Positions 1 to 12,542 of a stretch of DNA of 64,000 bases are shown in pieces; within the stretch, counting starts at the first letter, position 1, and every line of letters begins with the position of its first letter. This DNA comes from Thozetella sp. PMI_491 (taxonomy: Eukaryota; Ascomycota; Sordariomycetes; Chaetosphaeriales; Chaetosphaeriaceae). A program made the position numbers and the translations under genes. Below the pieces are notes generated by a model, which did not search any database, was not told the origin of the DNA, and saw nothing but the letters and a program-made list of their open reading frames with translations. The stretch spans positions 498,118-562,117 of the forward strand of contig MU270031.1 of NCBI GenBank assembly GCA_021432635.1, in the 5' to 3' direction.

Positions 1-2135
1 GCCCAGCAAGGAGCAATACAATCTACATGATGCTTCTTCTGCCGCTTCTCAGACCGGTAATCAAAGCGTGTTCCCGAGCCGAAAGATTCAGGGGAACGGG
101 TTACTGCGGTCAACACACAGCTACAGAATTTCCTGTTACGTAGAAGCGAAGGAACAGGGTTGGCCATTTGTCTAGTCTCGTGTTTCTGCCCTCCACTTCC
201 TTGCTATCGACCCGGTTGCAGGCCAACGGGATGTGGCGGTAGCAGTGCAGCAGCAGATCAGCAGATCGGATGCCGGTCCTCACCATGGACGTGGCAATCA
301 CTTGCCCAGGTCCAAGCCAAGCAGAAAAGCAACGTCAAGGGAGGTGCCACATTCCCGGCATTTGACTGACTTGAGAAAAGATAATAGAGACAAGAGGCTC
401 GAGGTCAGAACCGTGGACGATGACCGCACCAGGATCGATTTTCTTGGCAGCAGATCAATGCGGGCGGACCCTGGCGGCCACGAGCTGCAGGAAAGCCTGG
501 GATGTCTGCACCCTGGCCCCCGACTAGCGAGGGGACCCCGGGTTCTGGGGTGGGCGGCACCGGTCCATTGATGGCGTGGCCCTCCCGGCTCCTTTACATC
601 ATCGTCACACAGGCGTTACCTTGCCATGAGCTAGAGAACGAAACATGATGTCCGGCAAGATATCAAGGTGCTCAAACAGGTCCGACCTACCACAACGTGA
701 CACCTATTTGGCTTCGGATTGATCAAGGACGGAACCTGCAGAGGTAGATGTACTACCAAGGCACCAATGCCGGATCGCCAACGGTGGTAGGCTGAACACG
801 CATCATCGTACGGAGAGGCTCGCGTGGAGTGGTTGAACGTGGCACCGGGGCCTGTCTTGCCCCTAAGCTGCGCCTGCACAGCGCATATTGACGTACCGCT
901 CGTGCCCCGATCACGCACGCGGCCAATTTATTCCCCATGCTAAGGGGGGTTGAGCAGTCTGATAAGCTTTGGGTCTAGATTACAGGCTCGCATGGAGGAT
1001 TGAGGAGTACATAGCATTGCTTGAGGAGGGAGGGGGCAGCAGACCAACGCGCCACGGCCACAGCCGACGAGAGGACGTTTGCTATCGGGATGCAAGACCT
1101 CAGCCGCAGTAGATTGAGCTGTGCCCGGGCTAGGAAGGGGGAAGGGGGAGGAAAGTAAAGATCGTGAAGGAGGTGGGAGCTAAGAGAGCCTCCCGGCTTG
1201 GCTTCGACCCGAGTAATGCCCAGGTGCGCATTGCGGACACAACCCCAGCAGCCCCCCAACCCATCCTTCCATCCCGCAAAAGGTAGGCCGCCTCGCTTCC
1301 GACTATAGCTGGAAGGGGCTTAGGAACCTGGTAGCTTCCCAAGCAAGCAAGCAAGCTCCAATAAAAACCCGCAAACCAACATGGAAGTCGCAGTCCGGCA
1401 TGCACGACCAGTGGCACTTGGCCGACACGCCATGACGACAAGCTAAAACAGCAAGCAATCACGGCGCCCGCATGGACTCTGGCATGTGCGTTTCGTCACT
1501 AGTCTGACTGGATCCCTCAACCCCTGGGGCTGCAAGGAGCGACTATAGGTAGCTCTGGCCGGGGTGGAGGGGAGCTTTTTACGTGGTTGGCACTTGCCCC
1601 TCCTTCACGCCCGCCCACTATCCCACTACGGGCGGCTGTGTCCAAGCTCCATCCCAAGTCCGCCGGCGCGGCCCAGACGCTTCCTCCCCCGTTCATGTCG
1701 CCTCATGTCGCCTCCTCAAACCGAGGGTTGCGCATTGCCAACGCTCCCTGGGCTGGCTGAAGTTTCTAGCTTCGGCTTCGGTCCTTTCTGCGCCATTGGA
1801 AGGTGTGACGGTGTCCTCTACTAGGGTTGGTCGACGTGTGAGCTGAGGCTGTACGGGTTGCCTCTTGCACATCCCAATCCTGTCACCCCTCCATTAGAAA
1901 CGGAAACAAAAGCTACCTTGGGGCTTGCACATGCCCCGTCCATCCCACCCTCCCGCCATCCCGCCATCCTAGCCTCACTCCCTGCTTCCCCCCTTTCCAT
2001 GAGACAGCAGGCACATGGGCTAGTACTACATGGGCCAATCCAGGAACGGGAGCTCTGCCTGCCTTCTCTATGACGATTTCACAGCCTGACAGGGACCTGT
2101 CCCGTCCCCCAGTTTGATCGTGGCCCGGAGATCTC
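1..2135. other. Intergenic region, left edge
   Basis: No coding region is supported here. The frames are short, have fungal-intergenic composition and show no conserved motif on either strand. Pyrimidine-rich stretches after about 1560 probably belong to the upstream region of the aspartic protease gene. The gene to the left lies outside the window. Confidence 0.6.
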
Positions 2136-2178
2136 TTGGCCCTTCTCTTGGCCCTTCTCTTAGCCCTTCTCTTGGCTC
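2136..2178 (+). repeat. 12-bp tandem repeat in the protease promoter
   Basis: The unit TTGGCCCTTCTC occurs three times in direct succession (one copy has TTAG), followed by a partial fourth copy. It lies about 240-285 bp before the protease start codon and just upstream of a TATA-like box. It may act as a pyrimidine-rich promoter element, but a regulatory role is inference from position only. Confidence 0.75.
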
Positions 2179-2204
2179 GTCCTTGTTTGCCTTCCGCATT
2201 GGGC

Positions 2205-2210
2205 TATAAG
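2205..2210 (+). promoter_or_regulatory. TATA-like box of the aspartic protease gene
   Basis: TATAAG in the context GGGCTATAAGTAC lies about 210 bp upstream of the chosen ATG, with CT-rich sequence after it as is common around fungal transcription starts. No transcript data support it. Confidence 0.35.
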
Positions 2211-2419
2211 TACTGCGCCTTCCTGCCCGTTACTTACTCTCTCCTCTCCCTCTTCACCACTCCCTTGCCACCAAGGTTAGCCGGTATCCCTTATTCTCTT
2301 CGCGGAGTCCAACCTTGGCCTCAACCCAAGCATTCGTATTGCGTTATCGTTTTCCTCGCCATCGTGAGGTTCCTACCAACCATTCTAGCTTCCTTGAAAG
2401 CAGAGCTTCTCTAGGCACC

Positions 2420-3889
2420 ATGTCCCAAGCCTTCCTGGTCCAGGCGCAGCTTCGCCAGGCCCTAGGCCTCAAGAAGATCAAGGCCACCCACAACAAGAAC
2501 TACAAGCGCCACGGGCTCAAGTCGTACGTCTACCTACTGAATCGATTCGGCTTCGAGCCCACCAAGCCAGGCCCCTACTTCCACCAGAACACGATCCACC
2601 AGCGCGGCCTGGCCCACTCCAACGTCGCTAGGGGCGGCCGCATCCGCTTCCAGAAGCAGCTCGTCAAGAGGACGGGTGCCGAGGGTGACGACTCCACGAC
2701 CGGCCAGGTCACGGCCGAGGACCAGCAGAACGACTCCGAGTACCTCTGTGAGGTTGAGATTGGCACCCCTCCCCAGACTTTGAAGCTCGACTTCGACACG
2801 GGCTCGTCGGACCTGTGGGTACGTTGGCTCCTCCATCTGCGTGCCGGCCCCGCTCGAAGCACTTGCTAACGCACCATGCAGGTCTTCTCAAGCGAACTCC
2901 CCTCCAACCTAAAGGGATCGGGGCACACCATCTTTGACCCCAGCAAGTCTTCGACGTTCAAGAAATCGACGGGCCAGGCGTGGAAGATCCAGTACGGCGA
3001 CGGCAGCTCTGCGTCCGGCGATGTCGGCACCGATGTCGTTTCGATCGGTGGGCTCCAGATCCAGAACCAGTCGGTAGAGCTGGCCAAGGAGCTCGCCGAC
3101 CAGTTTTCCCAGGGAACCGGTGATGGTCTGTTGGGTCTTGCCTGGCCAAGCATCAATACCATCACATCCAACGGGGGTGCTGACCCGCAGCCAACGCCGG
3201 TAGCCAACATGATTACGCAGGAGAACATCCCCAAGGGTGCCGAGCTGTTCACATCGGCCTTCTACAGCGAGCGTGACAGTGGTGCGGAGTCGTTCTACAC
3301 ATTCGGGTGGATCGACGAGGACCTGGTCAAGGCCTCGGGCAAGGAGATTGAGTACACAGACATCGACAATTCGAACGGCTTCTGGCAGTTCCCCAGTGAG
3401 AGCGCCACCGTGGGCACAAAGAAGATCAAGTTGAGCGGCAACACGGCCATCGCCGACACGGGTACCACGCTGGCCCTCGTTTCGGACGAGGTGTGCGACG
3501 AACTGTACAAGCAGATCAAAGGAGCCAAGTATGATTCCAATCAGCAAGGCTGGCTCATCCCTACATCTGTGAAGGTCAATGACCTCCCCAACTTCAGCGT
3601 CGCGGTGGGTGGCACCGAGTTCGTGATCCAGAAGGAGGACCTCGTGTTTGCCCTTGCCGACGAGACCCATTGGTATGGCGGCGTGCAGTCGCGAGGAGAT
3701 AACCCCTTCGACATCCTGGGGGACACTTTCCTGAAGTCGATCTATGCTGTTAGTACTTCCCTATCAGTTTCACCGCCACCTGTGCTAACTCGCACGTAGA
3801 TTTGGGACCAAGGCAATCAGCGCTTCGGAGCCGTTCCCAAGATCCAGAAGACTCAGAATCTGACCCCACCCGAGGGTGTTGATCAGTAA
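2420..3889 (+). CDS. Pepsin-family (A1) aspartic protease, three exons
   Basis: Exons 2420-2818, 2882-3748 and 3800-3889 give 451 residues. Both introns have GTACGT or GTTAGT donors and a TGCTAAC branch site. The two catalytic aspartates are visible as DTGSSDLW (D126) and ADTGTTL (D325), with the flap tyrosine in QYGDGSS at about 171 and a late GDTFLKS. A basic N-terminal region of about 90 residues precedes LVKR, a dibasic site that could be cut by a Kex2-type protease to release the mature enzyme. The ATG in CACCATG was chosen because its context is good and it follows the presumed leader. From this start there is no hydrophobic signal peptide, which is odd for a zymogen-like A1 protease; the same frame stays open upstream without another ATG. 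It is probably an endopeptidase with acidic optimum; its location is uncertain. Confidence 0.9.
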
Positions 3890-6631
3890 AGCCGTGCCGC
3901 GGCCTGATTGTCAGGGAAGCTCTGGACCGCAGAGGATTGCAGGTTTAGGATAGACGAAAGGATCTGTCCTGTGGCGGGTGACCTTTTCCTTGCCTTTTTG
4001 ATACAGCTGCTGCAGCCAACGACGAGCGGCCCGCGCCGTGCGCTGAATTGAGAAGACAAGGTATGACCGTACGAGAATGCCTTATGACGGACTGGAAGCA
4101 GGATGGGACGGAATGGCGGCGCTTCTGTACTATGATAGGCAAAGGGCGGATGCGATTTTCCTAAGAGCCAATGATACGACAAGCTTAACTAGGAACTGTG
4201 TCGGCCTTGCAGCAGGCCGTGGCAGACCTCAGAGTGCATCACAGTGACCGACTAAGGTGAAGCCTGGTCTTTAGCTTAGCGGCTGCTTCGTGTCGTCTTG
4301 ATAAACTACATGGCTGCGCAGACCCGGGCTTATTGGGGCCACAGCTGAATTGACCTCAACAAGATATATGCCCAACGGATATGCAGGCCATTCTGGCCTC
4401 CTAACTATTCAGTATTGCATGTGCCTCAAAAGCAGCTCATAGGCGAACGTGGAAAGCAAAAGGTCGGCGCGTGATTGGGTCGGGACAAACTCTGCCAGAC
4501 GAGGTACTGCACGGAATCAGGTGGGGGTCACACCCCTTGGGGAGCCCCCATCTCCCGGGCGGATGTACCAGGGCGTCGGTAAATTTTGCCGTTGGGGAGA
4601 AATTTGAAGAGCCGGCTTTCTGTTCGCTGTCATCTGAGGTCGTGCCGGCGGAGGGAATAATGCTTCACTTGGCACTCGATATTAGATCTAGCGAGCCTCG
4701 GTGCCGAAGAGATAGAGGTGCAGACGTTCGCTTTGTAGAGACAGACAAGAGTAAAGCTTCAGAGAAGCTTTCCCAGAGGTTGAAACGAAACATGTGCTGG
4801 GGCCAGGTCTGGAGCGCTTTTGGATTAGCCAAGAAACGAAGAAAACGTGGCGGAGAAGTCCAGACCCCGTTATCCGTCGCAACCCCCCTTGGTGCCCATG
4901 TCTTCACACTTAGTATGTAGGGGGAGGAAGCACAGCAAAGCCCGTGTTCCGGTCCGCCATGATGAAATGAAGCTGCCCAATTCAGTCTCAAGATGTCACT
5001 CGATTTGCCCAAATTTACATAGCTCCGCTCGACACAGCCCCCTTTTGCCGTGTCACGTTTTGCGAACCAAACCTAACCTAAACTAAACTACCACGGAGCT
5101 TGGTCGCCCTCCTTGTCTCCCGTTGGGAGCTCCTCCAGGCGTTTTGGTTTGCTCGAGGTCGGCAGAAAATGCAGAAATCCAGGTGGGATGCGAGATTAGA
5201 CGCTCAGTCTGCAGGCTTCCAGGCCGTGCACAATGCATAGAATTCAAGGACGGGAGGCCGTGGTCGAAGACCACCGGCCCGGCGCGACTGTTCACTGACT
5301 AAACGGGTGAGGCGCCGGCCGTGGCCAATCGTGACGTTGTCGACCTGAGCAAGAGTGCCTCCGGCCAGCGGCTCGGACTGCTCAACTCGACCAAGAGGTT
5401 GGCAGGGCTAGCAGCGTATCAAGAACAGGCCCGGGTGGGCGCCACGTGAACTTTGGTGCTGCACTCGGCCTCCCGGAAGGAGGGACAGCATCCATGACTT
5501 TTTTGATTCCTTCCCCGTTCAATGCCGCTCATGTGAGGCAGGGGTGAGAGGGTAGCAGCAGTGCAGCAACGCAGCAACGAGCAGAAGCAACGGCAGCTTC
5601 TGCATCAGCAGCTTCTGCTGCAGCAGCAGCGACAATAGGGCGGATAGTCCTGCCAACTCTCTGCTAGATGTGGAGTCGGTGCGGTATATAGGTGGTGGGC
5701 AGGCGTTGGGAGCTGCATTACACATGCATCGTGAGGCCGATGGTGGGCACGCGCTGCTGGATGTGCTGGCTCGCGAGGCCGGCCAGCATTGGGTATGCGA
5801 TGCACGACAGGCCGGGGGGGGGGATGAGCTGCTGTTGGACTGGGGCTGGCGGGTCTGCGTCTGCTTGGCGAGGACAAAAAGCGCTGCATGGATCAGAAGC
5901 CCCGGCGGGGATCGACTGGTCGCCAGCGCTGCAAAGTGGGTTGGGCCATTGACAGCCCCAGCCAAAAAAAAAAAATGAATGCACGTACCGTGAGACAAGG
6001 GAACGGGACTGAAGAGAGAAAAAAAATCAACAGCACGAGCAAAGTCGACGCCCGATCTCAATCCTCTCCATCCTCCTCACCACCCCCCCATCCCCAACCG
6101 CAACTTCTCCGTGCTATCCACGCCATCCTATCTCCCCACCACCTAAAGTGGCCCTGTCAGATTGGTGACTGTGTGCTGGGAGGCGAACCGGAGGAGTTTC
6201 CTTCTTCTCTGCCTTTTTTTTTTCCCTTCTTGCCCGCCTCTGTCCCCTTGTACAGTAAAAGGACTACGCGCCTCCGTCGCCTGGCAGCCCAGCGGTCCAT
6301 CTGCATTCTGGCTGTTTTAATAATACGCTTCTTCGGGTTTTAAGAGAACATCCTACCCTTGTTTTCTATTCTGCTTCTCTCCCTCCCCCCCCGGCCATCC
6401 ACTTTGCCTACCGCAGGGCGGTTACCCTCCCGAATTCGCCTGGTTCCCCCTGCGCCCTTCGGACCCGAAAAGACAGCTCCCAGATTGCATCCGTCCGCCG
6501 TCCACGAACCACCGCATGACCGCCCGAGCACGACAACATCGCAGCCTCCTGCACCCCGTCCGGCAGACGCTGCACCCGACCTCTCGCTTGTCGCCGAGCC
6601 GCTCCGCCTTGTAGAAGTCGTCGACGTCACA
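3890..6631. other. Intergenic region and 5' leader of the Barentsz gene
   Basis: No protein-coding gene is supported. It holds a CAG/CTG-rich tract at about 5551-5633, an A tract near 5964-5975, a T tract near 6217-6225, and pyrimidine-rich sequence from about 6050 onward that is likely the promoter and long 5' UTR of the next gene. Open frames in the CAG tract on both strands are low-complexity only. Confidence 0.55.
5551..5633. repeat. CAG/CTG-rich low-complexity tract
   Basis: Irregular runs of CAG and its complement, with interspersed GCTTCTGC and AGCAGAAGC that can pair with each other as hairpins. It is a microsatellite-like tract in non-coding sequence. Confidence 0.6.
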
Positions 6632-8902
6632 ATGGCGGCCGCCGGTCCCCGACGCAGGAAGCTCATCGGCCACCGCCGACGGGTCGAGGAAGACGGCGAA
6701 GACGAGGCTGCAGGCCCCGAGGCGCTCGATCTCGACGACGACTCCCTGACTGAGGGCTCCATCGGGAGCGATGACGATGACGCTGCTGATGATAGCGACA
6801 CCAGCAACATCGATGAGGCGTCCCCCACCGCGCCCAATGCGAGGAAGCCGGCGGGAAACGGTGCTGCGAAGGCTGGTCGCCATGGGAAGCACGCCGATGG
6901 CCACAACACTGCGAAGCCAGCCCCAGCCCCAGCCGTATCAGACACCGAAATGATGCTCAATGGTCTTTCCATCGACGACAAAGCCCCTCCTCCCCAGGAC
7001 ATCAACTTCGACGAGATCCAGCCGGCATCGGCCAAGCCACCCGCCCCGGTCATCGTCAGCTCGAGCTCTGCCCCCCAGGCGCCCCTGCACGAACGCCGAC
7101 GCCGAGAACACGAGGAGTACAGGCGGAAGAGAGACGAAGACCCAGCCTTCGTCCCAAACCGCGGCGCCTTCTTCATGCATGACCACCGACACTCCGGGCC
7201 TGCCGCGAACGGCTTCCGGCCCTTCGCGAGGGGGGGCGGCCGAGGTGGCCGAGGGCGAGGGGGGTTTGGCGCCACCTTTGCCCCGACTCAGTACGTCCCA
7301 TTGCCTTTCTCTCCTCGCGTGAACGCCATCACTGACATGTCTTATAGCAATCAATTCCAGCCGAGCTTCACGGATCCCACCACGAATGCTCCATGGACCC
7401 ACGACATGCACGATGCTGTTGCTGACCACCATCCCCTCCACCGAGGCGGCCCGCGTGCCCACCACGCCCACGCTCCCGAGGGCGAAGGACCGCCGAACGG
7501 GAACGGCATTATTCCCTACGCCAAGGCGAGCGCAGAGCCCATCAACCGAGCGATGTCGACCGAGAAGCACCTCGGCAACGCGACTATCCGAGTGGTGCTG
7601 CCCGCCATCAACGCCAACGCTGTCTTCCCAGGCATTCCTCTGAAGCAGTACACCAAGCTCCCAGACCATCGTCCACCCCTCCGCCGCGACAAACCGGTCC
7701 GGATCTCACTCCCGTATCACCCTGCTTCGAAAATGCCCCGCTACATCTACCCGCCGAGCGACCGCTCGTTCATCTTCATACCAAGGGCACTCCGGCCCAA
7801 CGCCCAACAGCGCATGCGAGGCAAGGGGCCTCGGTCTAACATGGGTTCCATCGGGGGTCTCTCGAGGAGGACCAGCGTCTTTGGCGGTAGTTATTATGGA
7901 GGCAGCGTTTATTCGCCTAGCATTGCCCTCAGCCGCCGCTCTTCCATTGCCCCCGACGTGGCCAATGGACGGGACTACCTGATGTCCCCGACTGGTTCAG
8001 TCATCTCCCGGCCTCCACTGCCGATGGAGAACCCTAGGCCAGTTGTCCGCCTCCCTCCCCTTGCGCAGCCTCCTCCGGTTATCCCGGTGGCAATTCCACC
8101 CCAAGGCCCCTCTGCTATGTACCCCGGTAGCGGTATCGAGACATCTATCAACGATTACCCGCAACCCCAGACACACCCTCTTCCCCAGAAGCCCATCTTC
8201 CAGGAGAACCGACCGAACGCCATCCCGATGCACCAGCCTCGTCCGCAGAAGGCAGTGTCGGTCGAGAATATCGAGCCGTCCGTACAAAACTCTCCCAACG
8301 TGCCGCCGCAGCCTTACCAAGGGGCCTTCCACCAGCAAGTGCCTCCGCAGGCGCTTCCCAATGGCTATAACCAAGACTCTCACACGCGCAACTCATCCTA
8401 TCCTTCCCAGATATCCACTGGCACTCCACTCTCGCAGATTCCGGAGCGCGCCATTCACGCAGCTCCCTTCCAGCCCAATGCCGCGTTCCCCCCCCAGAAT
8501 GCCTACTACGGACAGCAGTATCCGGTGGTTCCCCAGCAGGGTAATTACTACTACCCGCAGCCCTACAACGCCAACCTTGGGCCGAACGCCAGCGCTCCGG
8601 CCTTCATCCCAGCTGCACAGCACGGACAACCCGCGGGGTACGGCCACCAGCAGGCCCAAGGAGACACCTCTGGCCAAGCCAACGGCCAGCCTCCCGGGTC
8701 CACTCAAGGTCTGGTGGCGCAGGAGGTCAACGGCATGGTCTACTACTTCGAGCCATCTCAGCTTCCACCGATGACGGGCTACCAGGCCTATCCGACCACG
8801 CAGCCCTACGCCCCTGGTGTTATGGGCGGAATGGTGACACCTAGCCCGGACGGGTTCTACTACCAGCAGCCGGCGCCGGGTATGGTTTACTACTCGCAAT
8901 AG
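6632..8902 (+). CDS. btz: CASC3/Barentsz-type eIF4AIII-binding protein
   Basis: The protein has the Btz (SELOR) signature of the exon junction complex subunit CASC3/MLN51: an arginine-rich REHEEYRRKRDEDP segment, then FVPNRGAFFMHDHR at residues about 153-188, followed by an RGG patch (GGGRGGRGRGG). In the known family this segment clamps the DEAD-box protein eIF4AIII on spliced mRNA. The rest is disordered, rich in P, Q, Y and A, with acidic repeats near the N terminus. The ATG at 6632 (CACAATGG) was chosen because upstream sequence in the same frame looks like untranslated leader. A 57-nt intron at 7291-7347 (GTACGT donor, ACTGAC branch, ATAG acceptor) is inferred; it is a multiple of three and has no stop, so unspliced RNA would also be translated. 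The spliced product is 737 residues. Confidence 0.85.
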   Translation: MAAAGPRRRKLIGHRRRVEEDGEDEAAGPEALDLDDDSLTEGSIGSDDDDAADDSDTSNIDEASPTAPNARKPAGNGAAKAGRHGKHADGHNTAKPAPAPAVSDTEMMLNGLSIDDKAPPPQDINFDEIQPASAKPPAPVIVSSSSAPQAPLHERRRREHEEYRRKRDEDPAFVPNRGAFFMHDHRHSGPAANGFRPFARGGGRGGRGRGGFGATFAPTQYVPLPFSPRVNAITDMSYSNQFQPSFTDPTTNAPWTHDMHDAVADHHPLHRGGPRAHHAHAPEGEGPPNGNGIIPYAKASAEPINRAMSTEKHLGNATIRVVLPAINANAVFPGIPLKQYTKLPDHRPPLRRDKPVRISLPYHPASKMPRYIYPPSDRSFIFIPRALRPNAQQRMRGKGPRSNMGSIGGLSRRTSVFGGSYYGGSVYSPSIALSRRSSIAPDVANGRDYLMSPTGSVISRPPLPMENPRPVVRLPPLAQPPPVIPVAIPPQGPSAMYPGSGIETSINDYPQPQTHPLPQKPIFQENRPNAIPMHQPRPQKAVSVENIEPSVQNSPNVPPQPYQGAFHQQVPPQALPNGYNQDSHTRNSSYPSQISTGTPLSQIPERAIHAAPFQPNAAFPPQNAYYGQQYPVVPQQGNYYYPQPYNANLGPNASAPAFIPAAQHGQPAGYGHQQAQGDTSGQANGQPPGSTQGLVAQEVNGMVYYFEPSQLPPMTGYQAYPTTQPYAPGVMGGMVTPSPDGFYYQQPAPGMVYYSQ

Positions 8903-10846
8903 GATGGCAGCGTCGCCTGCTTCGTGGAGGATGTCACCGTTCCCTACGCGGCATACGAGCCAACCTGCTGCGGCTGCCACGCTCCCGGCTTCCCCCCTGC
9001 TGGCCTTTGAAGGCTCAAACTGCATGGTCTGGCCTAGGCGTCTAGTGAGGCTCCAGCGCCGGCAGCAGCAAGGACAGTGACTTCTGTTGGCGCGAGATCT
9101 TTATTTTACTCTTCGACATACGGCACCACACGTTTGCTATACGCCCTTTAATCACCAACCCGGCAATGGGCCGGCGGTTCAAGCACCTAGTATCAAAGGC
9201 AGGACGACGGGGCGCGTCTTGTTTCGCGTTCCGGCACCTAGCCGGACTGCCGGGGCTTGCTACGAGGGCACGGGAAGGAGTGCGCTACCCGTGGTGTCTT
9301 CGCTGGAGTTTGCTTGTTATTTGCTTGGCTTGGCCTTTCTCAATGATCGAAGGGCCGTCGTCGTCTTGTCTGTCGTTGTTGATATTGACCGGACAGACAA
9401 AAAGTAATTCGCGAAGGAATATCTCGGCACTGGAAAAGGGATGGTCTCTTGGCGGGATGAAGCAAAAGGGGCGACCGAGCGAGGGATCGAGCGACGAGAC
9501 AGGCGTCGCAAGGGAGAACGTGGCTACGGCCTCATGGAGGACGGCTACCCGAGGTGACGGGGTGACGGGGTGACGGGACTGGCTTTATTCCCCTAATACC
9601 GACCTACCTACCACCTACCTGACCTACCCCAAAACACACACACTCACAAACCGAAAGCACCGTACATCACGTACCTCACTGCACTGTACTGTGTTGTACG
9701 ATATCATTCCATACCACACACGCCGACCAACACATTACACCAATACGCATTGTACAGCAGAACCCTCCGGACCTCCAGGCCGTCAGCCTCCCCCTCCCCC
9801 TTACGGCCGATCATCCGCGCCTCCTTGCTACACTAACTATTTCTTGGCCGCCTGGCCGTTGTGCGCCTACCTCCGTTGCCCCTGCGTTTCTTGCGGACTC
9901 TGGCTTCCGGGCCCGTTCGTGCTTTTGGGGCGTTAATTCTACAGATATACTGTCTGTTGCTTTCCCGCGTTTTTGGCACTGGTGGAACGGTGGGGTGTGT
10001 CAGATTCATCGCATGGCGTTCGTGGAGTTTGCTGCCCTTGATAGTAGCTTTTAGTACTTTTTTATCAAGTCTCCTCCCCGGGTGGCATTTCGTTGGCCGA
10101 AACCTGCCTTCCCGAGGAGGCTGCCCTTTGACACGTTGCTACCTCGTGCTTTTTCCGACTTCTCTTTCGTAAGTCAATCATGTGTGCATGTGTGGCGAGG
10201 CTCGGAATACACTTCCAGGACGGTTCCATATACCGCCAATAATAGCCGCGGGGTTCGTCCCCCAAACTCCCCAGGGGTGATTGTTGACGGGCGCCATGTT
10301 CTGGGATCTCAAGTTGGCCGTCACCCTTGTGGCCGTAAAGGCCATTAAACTGCAAGGAGAGATCCTCAGACTACGCGTTGCTGGTTGCCACGGCCGAGAA
10401 ACCAGGTAGTACCTGCCATATCTATGTTCGTAATATATTGCTCGCCCGGCATAGATGAACCAAGTCCCCAAAGATTCCCCGCCCAAACGTTGGACATGGG
10501 CCCGGCTCTCCAGGATAAATGCAATAGCACCAACCTAGGCCGTAAGGTATGTCGATGCGTCTAGTCCTGCTATATTCCATGCTATAAGCTAGATGGAAAC
10601 TTGAGCAAGCCTCGATTCCGAGATAACGAAGCCGGCATCGGCATCCCTGGGGTGGTGTGGAAGTAGGCATTGACGGCTACGCCGTCCCGAAGCCTCGCCT
10701 GCGATAAGTCGCTTCTACCCTCCAACAGGGTCGGTCCATGAAGCCCATGACGCAATTTAAGAAGTGACCTGGGCGGTTGTGATAACTACCAACTTTCCCC
10801 CTCTGCTGTTCTTACGTGGGCAGGGCATGCTCTCAGCGCCGGAAGC
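8903..10846. other. Intergenic region
   Basis: This is the 3' flank of the Barentsz gene and the upstream region of the UPF0052 gene. No frame on either strand has a recognisable domain. Short tandem repeats and runs of ACCTACC-like sequence lie at about 9550-9640. Confidence 0.55.
9553..9576 (+). repeat. 8-bp tandem repeat
   Basis: Three perfect copies of GGTGACGG in succession, in non-coding sequence 650 bp past the Barentsz stop codon. Confidence 0.8.
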
Positions 10847-12542
10847 ATGGCTAACTCGCAGAAAGATGGCGTGAGCACGAGGACAGACATCACAGTGTTT
10901 TCCGGAGGTATGGTATCTCTCATCTGCGACAGCGTGTATGCCCCGCCACCCCTGCAAGCAAGTACTGATCTCAGGGCGATATAGGCACTGCGGCCAACAG
11001 CCTCGTGGATGTCTTTTATAAAATCATCCAGAAGAGAAAATGTCGGCTCAGCTACGTCATTCCCATCAGTGACAACGGCGGCAGCTCCTCAGAACTGATT
11101 AGATTCGTGGGGGGGCCGAGTAAGTGGTAAACGGAAGGTCATGGCAATGTCCGAACGAACTCCTGCTGACGTGCTGCCCAGGCGTGGGTGACATTCGCAG
11201 TACGCATCTTTCTCCCCCATTACCCTTGCGATCTGGACTGCGGCTTCAGCGTCTCGAAGCGCACGGCTGAGCTAAATTACCTGATATGTCGTCCAGGTCG
11301 TCTCCTGCGGCTTATCCCGGATCACGAAGCAGATGAACAGAGGGCCGCCCTTAAGACCTTGTTCGAATGTCGGCTTTCGCTGGACCCCATCAAGGCGCGA
11401 GCTGAGTGGTTGGACATTGTTGAGGCACGCCACCCGCTCTGGACCAATATATCGAGCCCGAAGAGAGACCTGGTTCGCTCCGTGCTTAATACGTTGAATC
11501 TCGAGTTAGTCAAGCGAGCCCGGCCGACTTCTGCGTTTAATTTCTCCGAGGCCAGCATAGGGAACATGTTTCTAACAGGGTGGGTATTGCTCTCTATGGC
11601 CTCTGTCTTATCGTAAAAACGCCTTGCTCTCACGGAATGCGCTATGCACCCAGGGACTTACGAAACTAACGTCACACAAGGGCCCGTATCTTCTCGGGCT
11701 CACTCGAGTCTGCCATATGCCTCCTTTCCATGATTTGTGCCATCCCCGACTCAGTCGCCGTGCTGCCGGCCATTAATTCCAATTTCACGCACCACATCAA
11801 TGCCGGGCTCGCTAACGGGGCCTCCATCGTCGGCCAGGTCGCCATATCGTATCCCTCTGCGCCGACCGCTTTGCCAGATAACGAACTGGTGACTTTGACC
11901 CTGGCGGCGGCCGATCACGACCGTATCGAAGACGCTAACCTGCCTGGCTCGCTGCCGGCGCTACGGAGGCGGCACACCAGCCTCAGCAAGGATAACAATG
12001 CAGACCTACCCGCTCGTATTGAGCGGCTATGGTACATTAACCCTTACGGGCATGAGATCTGGCCGGTTGCGAACCCTAAGGTGCTTGAGGCCCTCAACGC
12101 CTCCCGCACAGTCATCTACAGCGTCGGATCCCTGTACACGAGCATTATTCCCTGCGTGATCCTGCGGGGTGTCGGCGCGGCCCTGGCCGATCCCGGCGTG
12201 CGGCACAAGATCCTGGTACTCAACAGTAAGCTTGACCGGGAGACGGGCCCGGCGATGCACCCGATGGACGCAGGTGATTTTGCGGCCGCGATCGCCCGTG
12301 CTGGTGCCGAGAGCTGTTCGCCCGGCGTCTTGGGCACGGACGAGGAGCTGCCACACTACGTGAGCCACTTATTGTACCTGGAGGGTATAGGGGCGCCCAA
12401 GGTGAATGTGAAAGAGCTGCAGCGCTTGGGCGTGACGTGCGTGAAGGTCGAAGGAAAGATGTTCAGCGAAGGGGGCAAAGTGGCTCTCGGTTATGACGAG
12501 GTAGCACTAGGCAAGGCGCTAGAGGATATCATGGACTCTTAA
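10847..12542 (+). CDS. UPF0052 protein (YNL011C/YvcK-CofD-like)
   Basis: Five exons: 10847-10907, 10985-11119, 11182-11199, 11297-11579 and 11681-12542, giving 452 residues. The third exon is only 18 nt. Splice sites were fixed by restoring the family motifs: VFSGGTAANSLVDVF near the N terminus, then ISDNGGSSSELIRF and VGGPSVGDIRSRLLRL. This glycine-rich NAD- or phosphosugar-binding-type core is typical of the CofD/YvcK superfamily. Later motifs include FNFSEASIGNMFLTGAR and LYTSIIPCVILRGVG. In bacteria, CofD is a 2-phospholactate transferase and YvcK influences growth on gluconeogenic carbon sources. The yeast homologue YNL011C has no established function, so the substrate here is unknown. 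No signal peptide or membrane segment is seen; the protein is probably cytosolic. Branch sites CTGAC and CTAAC support the introns. Confidence 0.88.
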